64,000 nt of DNA, from NCBI RefSeq assembly GCF_019925205.1, contig NC_083565.1:15156241-15220240 (forward strand). Reading direction: 5' to 3'. The position numbers were made by a program, and so were the translations under genes. The notes beneath the pieces were generated by a model. It was not told where the DNA came from. It saw only the letters and a list, made by a program, of their open reading frames with translations, and searched no databases. This DNA is from Metopolophium dirhodum (lineage: Eukaryota; Arthropoda; Insecta; Hemiptera; Aphididae). Shown here piece by piece: positions 13,501 to 27,821 of this stretch. Numbering within the stretch: position 1 is the first letter of the stretch; each line of letters opens with the position of its first letter.

Positions 13501-16500
13501 TTATAAAAAAAATATTAGTTGATAAATTTGTAAAATTAATTTGATATTTTAACAATATTATATAAAATAAATATTGTATTATTATGTTTTCAAAAATGTT
13601 TTCTGAAATTATTGAGCTATTTTAAAACTATTGGTCATAATAACATGATATTATAATCGTTTTATAACCCATGTTCAATTTCCGACGAATTTAGGTAGAT
13701 AATGCGAGGTTCTATGCGGTATTATAAAAAATATAAATAAAATACCGTATTTAAAAACATCTCCATTCACGAGTATTTGCGTTCATCATAGCTGCATCGA
13801 TGATGTCCCAATAATATTTTGTGCACCGATGAATGCTAGGTTCACAATATATGATAATATTATGTGTAATATGATAGGTATTATACCTTTAATATTATGA
13901 AAACTGTGACATTAAGCCGAGAACGATTAATTTGTATCTATATGGCTATAATGTCAATGACGCAAATACGCAGTATTACGATATCATCGTATCACTCGAT
14001 AATTTCGTAATTTCGTTCGGCGATCAACCAATGGTAGATAGGTATAATAAACGCGAAGCTCGTGTATAGGATTCCGTCGTATAGTGGTAGGCGGAATGTA
14101 TAGTTTGGGTCAGGGAATGCGCGTCTGCGGTTGCTACCGTTTAGCGTTTATATCATTATTATTATTATTTTATAAACGTGTATGGTTTTCCGGTCGGACT
14201 ACGGGTCAACGGGTATATAATGTGATATAAATTATATAATATATGCGTATGTGTGTGTGTGATTTATAACAGCCGGTGACAATACCTCCACCCCCTACCT
14301 ATACCACAAATGTTTGATATATAAATATGTGGTAAGTACCTATGCATAGGTTTTATACAAGCGGATGCCCACTATCCTCTTTCAATGAAACGTTGGACAA
14401 GTACATCGACATCCAACACTTGGACACTTTGACTGTCTGATAACACGGGAACGTTACCATTAGAACTGATTTAAGGCTAACGCTGTCATGTCAATGATAT
14501 AAATATATCTAATATCAGTCTGTCAGTTGTTGCTGCATATTGTCATATCAGACGATAATAATAATAGGTTTTACGAACGAGCGAGTGATGGTGTCAGTGG
14601 CCAGATTATGTGGTTTTCATATAATTTTATATGAAACGCACCCGATATATTATTATAATTTATATTATATTAGTAGGATGTAAAACGTATATTATAATAG
14701 CTTTAATTAATTAGATATTATTAAACAACTACTCTCGTTTGCACTATTGTAATGCATGTACTTATAAATTATAACAGTAATATTATAATATAGAGTACGG
14801 AGACCTGCAAAAATATATGACACGTGATTTTTATCACTAAATTATTAATATTTAAAAACTAATATTATTATCACTATTATTGCTGTTGTTTCGACGAATA
14901 CAGCCACCTACACAGTGTGTGTCGGTCTCACGTATACAATATTACGTTTAATCGCGTGGTCATCATCGTCGTTGCTGTGCAGCAGCTATATAGGTACAGC
15001 AGTGGAGGAACATCTATAAAACCGTCGCCAACCATAATATACGCACAGCATATACACGCGCATTTATGTGTACACAATAATAGGTGTGTTGTAGTCTTGT
15101 AGTTTCTCGATTTATTACAGTCGAAAATTGAAATCGATCGATCCACCGATGAAAAGTATCATTATATATTGTGCCTGCGTATATATATATTATGTATTTA
15201 GTTGCGATATTAGAGGTACCTATACCGCATGAGTTATACGCGCATCATATATATATATAATATATAATATATAAACTATACATAGGTATTTTCTCCCTAT
15301 GTGCCATTTTTATTTACGACTTTTGTCGTCGAAGTCGTGTTCACGGACACTGCGCCGCGGTATATATATATGCACACACACATACATACTGCAAACACTA
15401 TAAAATATCAACCGAGATGCTATTAAACGCACTTTTAATCATCAAAACAATTCATGGCGTAGTAATAAAGTTAACCGGGTGAACTGTAAATGCACATATT
15501 AACTCTTTGTTTATAAGGGTATAAACGGGTATATATTGGAAGATAAAAACCAAGAAAATAAAAATATATTCTGCAATCACAGCTCTGCAAACGCAATTAC
15601 TCGTATTATTATTACATTTTATAAAGTCATTGTTGTTTGGTAGGTACTTATTTCATATACCATGTAGTCTAAAACATAATATTATAGTATTTAGTATTGT
15701 AAGAGAGATTCAAGTACCAGTATACCAGTACTAGTGTACCAGTAGTAAATACTTTTTTCAAAAAACACCAAATTATGTAGGTAAGTATTTAAAAATATTA
15801 AATACATATTTTAGGTATTAAGTACAAATTGTATTCATTGTACTCATTTTTCTTATTTATTTATTTTTTTGTTAGTCTAAGGTCTGTATAATTTAATACA
15901 CACAAACACCACTCTCTGTAAATTATTAACCTATTATATCGATGTCAAATATCAATGCGATGAATCTATAATTTTTTTTTTCTTTGTTTAATCTATAATT
16001 GAATTTATTAATTATTTACATAATATTATGTTGATATCCCTATGAGAACTTAGAAACAGAACTGTCATACTTATATATATTCATCAAAATTAAAATAAAT
16101 TTTAGAGCTATATATAGTTGGTGTAATGTAAAAATATTTTTATCTGATCTGCTTTATTTTTTTTAGTGACTAAAAAAAAAATAAAAAAATACTAGTAAGT
16201 ATTTTGAGTAGAATATAGAATATTTTCAAAAGCTGTCCTACACATGGATCACTTTATTTTATATAACATTGCACAGCGTTTAATCTACATTATACACAAC
16301 TAGTCAGCCATTCATGATTATAATACTATTAGTTCAGCATAGGGGCGAATATATAATATTGTGCAATGCTCTGATTTACGTTGTAGTTTCACAAATTTGT
16401 TATATTTCATTGGAATATTAATTTAAGCAAAATTCAACCTACGAATGTTAAGATGATGAAAAATATGATGGTTAATAGTACGCCATAATACTTTACATCC

Positions 16501-17570
16501 GTTAAGTGAGTTGTACGTCCATCCTGTGCTGTTATAATTATAAATAATTATCATCGTGCCATTTATAATTATACTATTTTTTAATAACCTTAGATGAGAT
16601 ATTTAACATTTAACCACGTAGCTAAACATTTGACCAAATATAAAAACAGTGTTTGTTCATTAAGTATATTATTTTTTATTGATTTTCATAATATATGAAA
16701 AAAACCATGCACATTAATTTCACGCCATAAGATCATAATAATAATAACAATAGATTGGAACGTATAATTAGCACTATGAAAATAATTGAAATCATCTTCG
16801 AATCTACATCAGTTACATTTATTTGAGAATCACGCGCTAAACTATTTGTTCGTGTTAATTTTAAATACAATTGTCTTAGCTTAGACAAAAAATTCACACA
16901 TACCTATTATGTTTTATATATAGTTTATCAAAATAAATAATTATAAAATGTGAAGACTATAGCTGCTATAGAGACTAATAGGAGTTGGAATGTTTTTCAT
17001 AATCATTAAATTCAAAACACAGCTTTGTGATAAAAAAAAATTGTATCATAAAATAAAAGCTCATAGCTTACATATTAACGCTGTTTTACTGGTTTACCAT
17101 TTATTGGCTACGTCATTGGTTAAACATTTTGAATTTGGATGACCAACTTCGCGGGCCTTTAGACTTGTGTTACATTTTCGGTAGTTCTAAATTATTAGTA
17201 AAATACGCCGTAATTAAAACATTGCAGCAATGCATGTAATATGCAGTATTGTTATAAATGATATAATTCAATGATTTAAAAGAATACGCGTCAACCCCCA
17301 AAATGGCACTTACGATTAAATTGCAACGTGCTTATTTAACAATGCTTCACTCTAATAAACTCAAATAAACACCCTCATTGCCCTACATACACCAGTTGCA
17401 TATCTATAACGAGTGGTTTTGTTATCAATTCCAGTGAGCTTTTCATTCCATTACACAAGATAAATACATATAAATAACAAAATCATCATGTATGCATAGG
17501 TAAATAAGTACATTAATATAATGATGTATCTAATATCTATTAACATAAAACACTTCTTACTAATTCAGAA
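10535..17570. other. AT-rich non-coding DNA
   Basis: I see no gene. There is a short perfect inverted repeat AAAATCGTGA...TCACGATTTT at 11412-11441 and a palindromic cluster CCAGTATACCAGTACTAGTG near 15719-15740. CpG is slightly raised at 13.9-15.4 kb. Confidence 0.65.
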
Positions 17571-17945
17571 AATACTATTTTGAAAATATTTCTTTTACAG
17601 AATCTATTAAGTCGTTACAAAACAAATTTTTTTTTATCGTTTTCATCTTTATACTCTTTTGAATGGCAACTCGTGCATTGTTAATTTCATATTCTGGAGC
17701 AAAATATGATTCGGAGTGTTTTGGTCTATAAAAATCAAATTTCAGACAAATAATTTATTAGTTAAAGCATTTAAAAAATAATAAAAAATGTATTTGTTTT
17801 AGAAAAATGTTCTATTTTAAGCACCTAGTAACGTTTTAAAAATATGTAAAAAAAATGTTTTCAAAATCGTTAGTCGTTTTTGAAATAAATATAGTGTCTC
17901 AACCACGCGTAAGACTTACTAACAATGGATCACCCGTTAGAGGTT
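17571..17945. mobile_element. MITE copy, same family as the 34.8-36.1 kb element
   Basis: Shares TTTTGAAAATATT, then TTTTACAGAATCT and GTTACAAAAC with 34840-34880, then CATAAAAATCAAATTT (compare 35023-35040). The right end GGATCACCCGTTAG matches the terminal motif of the family. No coding capacity. Confidence 0.5.
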
Positions 17946-18169
17946 ATAGAAATTTATTTTACTAACCTGCAGGTATTTGATATAGTTATATTATTTGGTA
18001 TTAATACGTCTTAGAATATTTTATTTTTACCAATATATATTATATTTCGATTCCTATATATCGATATAAATTTCATCCTATGCCGGCTATTACAAGCGGC
18101 AGTATAGCTGTTCAATATATTATTACTGTGTTATTATATAAACGATGTGCCACCATATTATTATTATTA

Positions 18170-18830
18170 TTGTATAACTCGCCGTGCGTCTTCTCGTATT
18201 AATCGGATTCGCCGGGAGTGCGTCTCCGCGCAATTGGATTTCCCTTATATATAAGAAGCCGATAATGATTAAGGGATGAAGAAAGGGTGCGTGATTTGGC
18301 GCCTCCGACACACGTGGCCACGACAATCCCTCGCGCGATCGGCATAAGACAAACATTTGTCTTGCCGGGCCTAGCGAACTTAATGCGTTTACATTTGCCG
18401 TCCCATTGCGTCCATTATTATTTTGGTAAACGCTCTCTCGGATCGGCCCCGGTCCTCACCCCACCGCACCCTACGCCACCCACGTCGACGGCCCTCCACC
18501 CACACCCTCTGCGATACCCCGCACGGCCCTCCCCGCCGGATCCAAATCGCGGTCGCGGTTCCCGCGGACAATCCTGCAGAAATGATGATAATTTATTCTC
18601 GTCCGTCTAACCATGCTATGATGTCTGCCGCTGGTTCGGTAAACATTATATTAAGCTCGCGTCATCGCGCCCGCCGAATGCAAAAGTTCACGAACATTCG
18701 CGAGTTGAAAACCGTACACCGTACATGGAATTTGTTTAAGCTTTTGCGCTTTGCGATACACGACGGTCGTAAGACGTTCACACGCACACGCATGCGTGGT
18801 GGTTCCTTGTGATGTCGATAGCCGATGTAA
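18170..18830. other. GC- and CpG-rich island
   Basis: About 650 bp with dense CpG (GGATCGGCCCCGG, CACGTCGACGGCC, ATCGCGGTCGCGG) inside DNA that is otherwise mostly A/T. Overlapping open frames exist on both strands, as expected of GC-rich DNA, and none looks like a protein family (Pro/Arg low complexity). It may be a promoter or 5' exon of an unseen gene, or a regulatory element. Confidence 0.55.
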
Positions 18831-20865
18831 ATTCGGAGATTACGTGCGCTGTATGAAAAGTGATTATTATTATAAGCTTGTCCGCATGCATTTTAAAGTG
18901 TTATAAACATAGTCGCAAATATTGTTGGAAGGGGGGGGGGGTTTGGGTCCAGGCCCATACCGGGATCTTCGAAAATCTTCATGTTTTAATCGTTTTATTC
19001 GGGCGCTATATAAGACTATAAGATTTTTATAAAGACCAATTTATTGAGAATATATTTTAAACTGGAAAAAAACGAACGTAGATAGTCGATTTAGTCGGGT
19101 ATTATTAGTCGGGATAAGAAAATCCGCAGTTTTTGACCAATTGCCAGCAAATTTTGTACACGTCTATTTGGGATCCCGGGTGAGACTTAAGAGTATCATA
19201 TAGAATAGAAGCCATGGGCATAACAGCTGTTACAAATTATATAAAAGGCAACGTGTATGGCAGAGACTCACAGAGTCAACAAATATACTTAACCGATTTT
19301 GACGATTCAAGGAACGTTTAGATAGAATCAGTTATAGAAGGGTGACTTACTAGCTATTAATATTATTAAAGTTATAACCATAATATTATATTCCTAAAAA
19401 AAAAAATGTTCTTATATTACAAACTGCCTTAAGTGCCCATCTTGGTTTCATTTGTCCTTGGGCTACTCCGGGTAATTCAGCTAGTATACCAAATAAAACG
19501 AGTACCTATACTTTCCATTCATAAGTGCTCATTTTGTAAAACTATTACTTTTGACACTTGAAATGAGCCCAATATTATAATAATAATTGTAAATTCTGAC
19601 TAATAAATAAAAATAAATTACTGAATGATTTTTAAGTAGTCTTACGATCATAAAAATTATGTACATATCATAAAAAAAAAATATTAAACACACACCGCAT
19701 TTCGTTTCTATATTATAAACTTAATTAAATTAAATTTTTTTAATATTATAATTACATACCAATATGTTTATATTAATATGCAATAAGTGTATAATTTCAC
19801 GTGAACTTATTTTTAAAATTGCCGAGTGCCTAGTAATTTGATTGGTTGATTTAAATTCTAAATGTTTTATACAAGAATCAAAATTGTATGGATAATCTTT
19901 ATTTTATGAAAATATAAATTTACCTTTACCTAGTTTTAATCGATAATTTCAAAATTGGACATGCATTATAATGGTCAGATTAACATACTCACACACACGC
20001 TAATGAAATAACCCACTCTCGCAAGCCGCATATTATATACGTAGAATTTTATAAAGGCATTGTTTTTGAACATATAGACAGACAGTATAATATATTATTA
20101 CATATTATAATAAATAGTAAATAATTGTTATAATTTCCACCTTTTTGTATTAAACCAAACAAAGTTTTTTTGTGCGATATAATGCAATAATTAATTCGCC
20201 TACCCCACTGGGTACCGGTACCTATATATATAACATATTACTATTAAAGCAACATAATAATAGAATGATTTATTGCAATATACGTCCCAACATATTTGCA
20301 AAATATAATGTATTCATTTATGAACCAATTATAATGAAATTCCACAGCGGAGGTGTAAAATATATTCACATTGAAAAAAAAAAACTATAAAAAGACTAGT
20401 CGTTAGGTAATGCGTTTGTTTATCAAGCTATCATTACATTTGCAGTAATTATTATTTTTATCAGTTATAATCCATTTGAATTTGCATACAATTAAATTCT
20501 ACATTAATTTGCTGTATACGTATTATATGATATTATGTGCACGGTATATATTACAATAATGCAATGTAAGTAATTGCAATTATCATATTAAGACTATTTG
20601 AATAAAATCTATATTTTTAAAACTGAGAGTTGGTATTTTATATTTTTATATTTTCGTTTCAGAAAATAATAAATTCTTATTGAAACACAGAAAATCTCAT
20701 ATAATGGGATTTTTAATTTATATAATTAAATTTTTTTTTTTTGGTTTTACTTAAAGTAGAATTGTTTTAATAAAAATGTATTTTAACTAGGATCGTATAT
20801 TTTAATTTCAGTATTTGTACTTGTATTGTATCAGCTTAAGGATAATATTTTCTCTCAAACTACCA
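18831..20865. other. AT-rich non-coding DNA
   Basis: Nothing recognised apart from a run of 11 G at 18931 and common AT-rich low complexity. Confidence 0.65.
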
Positions 20866-21076
20866 GTAGCCAGGGGAGGGGCTAAAGAGGCTGGGGGCTA
20901 GATTTTTTTAATGGTCTATGTTAGTCGCTTAAAAAGTCTTAAATTATATTTAAATTATTTAAAAATTTACCTATAAGTATTAACACTTTTCTATCTATCT
21001 GTGCTAGTACGTATTTAATGTATAAAAGTGTAAAAGTTGATTAGCCCCCCCGCCCCTTAAAAAAAATCGTGGCTAC
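20866..21076. mobile_element. Short TIR element (GTAGCCA ... TGGCTAC)
   Basis: Left end GTAGCCAGGGGAGGGGCTAA and right end TTAGCCCCCCCGCCCCTTAA leading to TGGCTAC form imperfect terminal inverted repeats around an AT-rich core of about 210 bp total. G/C-rich termini of this sort are typical of small non-autonomous DNA elements. No ORF. Confidence 0.55.
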
Positions 21077-22301
21077 GAATATACCCACTCTAGTGTTAAG
21101 TACCTCCATAGGACCAATGACATAGGGAAGAATAGGAATTAATTCAACGGGGACATTTGACAGACTATAATTTCGACTTATCATTTCTTAACAGGAAACT
21201 AACGTGAATTGCATCGCATCCTCCACCTGCCCACAATATTAAACCATAATAATAATGCAATAATTTACTAAACCTTAAAGAGATCTTAGGAGATTTGATT
21301 TTTTTTTAGATCCTTGCAGTATTACCATGTATATGTTTACAGTATTATTATTTATTATATATTATTATATTATTCAATTTTGTTAAAATATTTTGAATTG
21401 AATTTGTATGATTAAACTCATCGAAAAACTATTAACTGCAGGTATAATATAGCAACTAGTGATTCACAAGTTATAACCTACAGTGAGTCACGTATACTCG
21501 ATTTCAACGCAATTTTTAACGATATGTACCTATATCTTTGAAATTCGAATAAAATGGTATAATAATATAATTATGGCAGGTGGTTGTTTTATTATATTCT
21601 TCAACTCGTGATTATTGGAGTATTTGAAAAAAAAATTCTGTTAAAACTACTCCGATGATTTTATGTATGTAATAATACATTCAAATAATATATTTTCATT
21701 GTGCGTGTATTATAATAATATTATAAATTACAATGTTAACATGTTTAACGACATATAACCTCTATTGTTCGCGTTGTATGTATACATCGTACACACCAAC
21801 CACATTCAACGACTCGAGACAAATTATATCGAATGCACGAAAAACCATAATATTATTATGATGATTATACGGTGATGATGGTTTTATTTAGAACGTTGGA
21901 CGCGACTATTTCCGCGATCGAAACAAAACATAACCATAATAATTTATACTGTATACTTGCATGTGGGAGATGGGACAACAGCGCGGGGTGCGTCTCGAAA
22001 TTACCTCAATGGCCGGTCGCAATTATAATTACGATTAAAAAAAATTACGGATAGGAAAACATTCGGACAGGTGTGCGGTGTGTGTCCCTCTCCTACCACA
22101 CCCGGTCACAGGTAACCCGCCATATCATATTATCACGCCTACTCTTGCCTGGCGCGTGTCTTATTTCGTTCGCCCATTTTTACTTTTTATTTATTTATTT
22201 AATAATAATATTATTATTATTTTTTAATTCGTAGGACGTGAAACTAATGATTTTGTCTACGTATTATAACAGCGTGTTGCAGCAAACCGCGTATTATATC
22301 T

Positions 22302-22345
<44 letters not shown>

Positions 22346-25145
22346 TATATATATATAATATTAATCCTATTTATTGTTGTAGGTACCCATACATTGTAGA
22401 ATCCGTTATACGTTTATATTACATTGTATCGTATTTTATGTGTTCACCGTGTCTGTGAGGTAGTTACGAAATACTAACTTACTTTGCGCAATAGGACACA
22501 ATATTTTGTACTTTGTAGGCCAACAGCTGCTGTATAATATTTTGTTTTTCTACTCAGTTACTTTTGTAGGTACTCAATTTTTTTCTCTCACTAGCCAGTC
22601 GATATTTTACTGCAAAACAATATTTATAATAACTGTGGTGGACGGGTAATACACCAACGTCGGTGAAGTGATATATAGTGACTCAATCGATATTCTTAAT
22701 TAATTAATTCGTTAATTACTTTCTGATGATATAGGTCCGTGCTACACAATACTGTGAGTACATCCCACTTATTTTGTTTTATATGAATTATCATTTTGCA
22801 AATGATAATAATTTGCAAAATTAATTATTTTGGTTTTATAAGGTAACCCCGTTACAATATCCAATAAAACTAAAAAGTAATAATATTATATAAGTATATA
22901 ACTTCAGAATTCACATTTTGTGTTATTCTATATACTATATAGTATATACATTATACAAAGTAGAATATTTTCAAGTAAAAATTATTTTAAAATGGGAAAT
23001 TTAAACTTTACGCACCGAGTCAACTTAATCCTTCATTATGTACCTACCAACAAACTTTTTAAATGTCATATAACGCTTTTAACTTAAACTTAATTGTGTT
23101 TTTTTTTTATTTTACTAACTCGACTCAGTTAATATAAATAGATTACTTTACCAAACTCGGATATCAAAACTGTTGTAACATATTTTTTAATTTAACAGTT
23201 TTGTATATTTTATAATTGCATTTCTTTAGAAGAGGCGTTTTATTATTTTGCTGGATCACGATTATTTACATTGTCTATCACACTCTTCACATCACTGTTA
23301 TATCATGGTACTCGTAAATATTAGGTATTTTCATAATAAAGATAATCACATAGCCACATAGGTGTACTTACCTGTAATAATACTAGAGAGATGTCTAAAT
23401 ATTATACAATGTATATTATATTACCGTGGTAGTATGCGGTATGTTTAACGGCGTACAGTTTGTTAATAATTGCATACCTTTAGGTAAGGTACCTAATAGA
23501 AAAATATGTTTTTATTTTTATTTTAACCAAAAATCGAAAACAAATTAATTTTTTTCCTCACATTATAAAATGGTACTTATAGTAAATAAATTGTAAAAAT
23601 CAGAGCTTTTAACTATGGAGGCTTGGTGGCTAACGTTAGACACATATAAGTAATCTTATCAACATGATATTGAGGGTGTTGGTAATGATTTAAAATAAAA
23701 CAGCTGTGAACTTATTTACGAAGAATTTGTCCTTACCTATTTATATAAATACTAAATTATACTTTGCTCACCACTATTGATAATGTGAAACATAAAACTA
23801 ATATTAGTATTGGCCAATGGATGGTACGCTGCTGAGTATAATATTATCTGTATATTATTATATTAATTTTCATTTGACAGGTCTAAAATTATTAAAATAA
23901 TCTTTAGTAATTCGGAATATTTATGGAAAGTTTTAACGTTAAATACTGTTCGATCAAAGACTGTTGTAAAGGAATTTATACTATGATTTATTATTAAGCG
24001 TGCAAATGCATAAGACTATATCTATAAGACTTTTAATACTTGTATAGGTACTATTACTTACCAATAACCTTCAACGTTTGTTGCAAAAAACAATGACAAC
24101 TACTTGAAATATCAACAAAATGTATAATATTTCCTCATAAAAACGTGAGTCTTACAAGGATTCCATCGTTCAAAACTGATATATTTGATCATTCACATGA
24201 TGCTGTTAATACTAAAAAATATAAAAATTAAATAGTTAAAAATTGGTCAAAAAGAAATCAGATATTGAACGTGGTTAGAGCCTGAGAGGACCATTAATAT
24301 TACTTTATTAGACATCGTGGCGAGGGTTTCTATTGCTATTGGATCAGTTTTTCGTATGGTGGGGGGGGGGGGAGGAGGAGGCGCGGAACACTATTGATAA
24401 AAATACACCTTTGGTTTAAGACATTTATTATTATTTATTTATATATTTTGATTCAAATATTATGGTTGTCAATATGCGTACCCATATAGTAATCTTATTT
24501 TGGTCAGATCGTGTAGGGTGAATGTCGCTAAATGTATCTCTGTTATGTGTCATTATTAAATAATAGTTAGGTATAATATATTATAATATTTTGGATGTAG
24601 ATAAAAAGTGTCAAGTGTGAATATTATAATAAATGTAAGGAATGTACCTTACATGGCGTAATATCCAAATCTGTGATGAAAATTCTTCATAAATATAAAA
24701 TATAATGCATACCGGTATTGTTGAAAATTTGAATAGTTTTTACCAAATCGTGTGTTGCGCAATGGCTTAAATGTCTTGTTTAAATATCGAAAGTCATTAA
24801 AAAAAAATCATTCTATTTGGATTACAGCCATCTGTTTGACTTCGGACACATCACTTGCGTAATACAATTTGGTGGAATACGACGAAATGACATATCCCGA
24901 AAGCGTAAATCGCATTCGTACAATATTATGCGATATAATTTATTATTACTTATTAGGTATAGGAGCGCATTTCCCAAAGGAAATGATACTCCTACTGGCA
25001 CGATACATGTGTCTTAAATAGACACATATATATATAGGCACTTTAATTTCCTCGGACCGTGATTTAATATTATATTTAACATTGTAACTCAATTTGTCCG
25101 CGGTCGACACAAATCTAATATCGTGGACACTATAAGATATATATT
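21077..25145. other. AT-rich non-coding DNA with microsatellites
   Basis: No exon recognised. The 60-residue frame at 21872-22054 lies in a small GC-richer patch with no clear splice sites. A G12 run with GGAGGAGGAGG follows at 24361. Confidence 0.65.
22303..22342. repeat. (ATT)n microsatellite
   Basis: Thirteen ATT units without interruption. Confidence 0.95.
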
Positions 25146-25455
25146 ATACAGGGCGATGGTGATCTCCATTTTCGTGGTAAGGTCGTGGTCGTTTTTACAT
25201 ATTTTGAAGTATTATATCAAAACACAAATTTTTTTTCAAAAACGAATCTAATATAGGTATTTTCCCCATCAACAATATGATATAGTTTATCAAAATATTA
25301 AAATTACCATTTGAAAAATGTAAAGAGACACTATGAAATTCATAGTTTCCAAAATAGAGTGTTACAAAGCATTTCAAAAAATGTAATTTTACAATTATGG
25401 GCAAGTACATAATTGCACACCAAAAGCAGATTAAATGAAGGATCATTCTGTACAT
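25146..25455. mobile_element. Small TIR element (TATACAGGGCGAT ... ATCATTCTGTACA)
   Basis: Left TATACAGGGCGATGGTGATC is the imperfect reverse complement of the right GATCATTCTGTACA. The 310-bp body holds an open frame on the minus strand that looks like shadow sequence (hydrophobic, AT-biased). The termini belong to the same broad TATACAG-GGTGAT type as the element at 38927. Confidence 0.42.
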
Positions 25456-26389
25456 TGTTATTTACGACCGTAGTACGGGGGAAACCGTTGACCGTGTAAA
25501 CATTCGATTATTTTATACCTAATAATAAGCATATGTTTGTTGAATACCGGATGTATAAATATTAAATAAATATTATATGCATAGTCTAATCCACTATTTA
25601 TTTACCGACGAAGATAAGATACAATGTGGTGCAACTAGCAGGGGGACTGGAGGTGCACTGTACCATCGTGGGTCCTCGAAGTTCAGAAAAAATCGTGGCC
25701 CCTAAGAAGTAAATTTGAGAGTAGGCAGTATGCAATAAAAGCCAAAACGTTGATTGAAAATAACCAAAATAATAGATCTAATAACTAAAAAGGGCTAAAA
25801 AAGAAGTTATAATAACTAACGTAGGTATTATGTACGTTATAACTATAACGCGTATACAGGCACACATTCTAAGACCATTTTATGTACGCCTTTATATAGT
25901 ATCTAAATAATTACAATCGATTGATGGTTAATAACCTTCGCAATGCTCGGAGTAAATGTTTATTATCAGCTGTTTTCAATAATTGAAAATTCGATAGAGA
26001 AGTATGAAGATATGCAGGTTAATTAAAAAGCTGCAGATTCGTGCAATAGTCGGGGAATATCAGTGAATAATATTCAATGGTGGCAAATATATTCAACGAA
26101 TTTTGTTGGTGATTTAAATGGAGATAAAGCTGAACAAGGCAAGATACAACCAAAGAATACCTCCGAGTAAAAGTATTTTTACCTTTAATTGATACAGCTT
26201 TAGTTATAAATATTTATATATTTACGGGAAGTGTAGTAAATAAGTTGATAAATAAATTTGTCTTTCTACAACCACATAAGTCATTTTACAATATTTAGTG
26301 AATATAACCTTGTTAATGCTACCCGTGACTAATACTTACATAATATAATATAGGTTTACCGACTATTGATGCTTTGACCAGATCTCGAA

Positions 26390-26545
26390 CACGTGTTCGT
26401 CGCAAAATCTGACCACATCCCCTGGCGCTAGCCACTCGGAATCCTATAGACGCATCAAATTGCATTACTTTGTGTGCATCAGCCCTGCCATCACTTGAGC
26501 TCAATATGGTTTTTGCTACACATTATATTATTATTATTATTATTA
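26390..26545. repeat. Copy 1 of a local duplicated repeat
   Basis: ACCACATCCCCTG, then CTCGGAATCCTA, then GCATCAAATTGCATTACTT, GAGCTCAATATGGTTTTTGC and CACACATTATATTATTATT occur in the same order at 27050-27190. Both copies lead into ATT microsatellites. Confidence 0.6.
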
Positions 26546-27047
26546 TTATATATAATAGCCAGTATAATCAGTACGCGTTGTGTCTAAATAAATATAATAC
26601 AATATGTGTATATTATACACATATTGTAATAAAGTATATTGATGATGACATGATACGTATATAGAACTATATAATATGTACAGCGTAAGTATACGAGTTT
26701 ATGGTTATCGAAAGTATTAATATTAGGTATACTGTTACCTAAGAAGTCAGTATACAAAATGTATAATACTACGCTCTATTGTGAGACGACTTCTTAGTAT
26801 AGAATAACGATGATTCGTATATTTCGATTTTACAATTAAATTTATTTTTCATTTTAGATAACAACCATTTTTTATGAATTGGAGAAATTATTATTAAAAA
26901 TTGATCACTAGACATTATATCAAAGGTCTACATTAGAATTATTAAGTTTTGGAATTTCTAGGAAAATCTACCGAATAGTACTGCAGCCGTAGGCCGTAGC
27001 TATAGTAGCCACTGTAACACTTGGGAAACTAATTCTGATTTCCTAAC

Positions 27048-27190
27048 CCATAACCACATCCCCTGCTCTCGGAATCCTAAATGCGTCGAATTGCATTACT
27101 TGTATAGGTACACTGTACACCATGCGCGGTTCACTTTCTAGCTCTGTACATGATTTTTGCCACACACTCATATTATTATCATTATTTATA
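27048..27190. repeat. Copy 2 of a local duplicated repeat
   Basis: Same direction as copy 1, about 650 bp apart, diverged: ACCACATCCCCTG, CTCGGAATCCTA, GCGTCGAATTGCATTACTTG, GTACATGATTTTTGCCACAC, ATATTATTATC. No protein-coding explanation on either strand. Confidence 0.6.
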
Positions 27191-27398
27191 CGTATAATAG
27201 TAAGCGTTGTGTACACAATATAAACACGTGTGTTTGTATGCTATTATGATTGTGCAGTGTACATAGAGGTACAGCGAGCTTCTATAGGTATCGGATGTAT
27301 TCATATTTAGCGGTGGTGATGGTAAATTTATATTCGACCGCGCCAAGAAGAGTCTGTACACCGGCGCCATGTTATAATAATTCACAATATTATACTAT

Positions 27399-27405
<7 letters not shown>

Positions 27406-27446
<41 letters not shown>
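27406..27446. repeat. (ATT)n microsatellite
   Basis: About thirteen ATT units, 215 bp after copy 2 of the local repeat. Confidence 0.95.
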
Positions 27447-27447
<1 letters not shown>

Positions 27448-27821
27448 GCTGCTACCGCTACAGGTGCTGTCTGTAGTCATAATAGACAGTTTCTATACCG
27501 GTGTTTCTGTACACGATCGACGCTTCCGTTAGTGGCTTCTGTGCTATGGTTGTGAAAAAGTCATGTGTGTACAAAAATAATATTCATGATATCGACTCGG
27601 TTAAGATCGTCGGTATTATTATACTATCGTATAAGTAAACAATTCGAAAATTGTTTCATTTTTGAGTTATCTATAGTATAGTACACGGATTTGTCTAAAA
27701 TATATATCATACGATTTCGGTACTGGTAATGTGTTATAATCGCGCAAATGAATCATGCAACTTTTCCGTTTACATAAAATAACTAAAATAATACGTTGTG
27801 CCTTTAGGTACTTGTATTATA

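Noticed and set aside
18287..18812. Overlapping 107- and 129-codon frames in the CpG island
   Set aside because: Two plus frames and two minus frames are open at once, which reflects few A/T stops rather than coding; Pro/His/Arg composition has no family match.
25195..25455. 86-codon minus-strand frame
   Set aside because: Lies inside a TIR element, starts at its terminus, and is hydrophobic AT-biased sequence without motifs.
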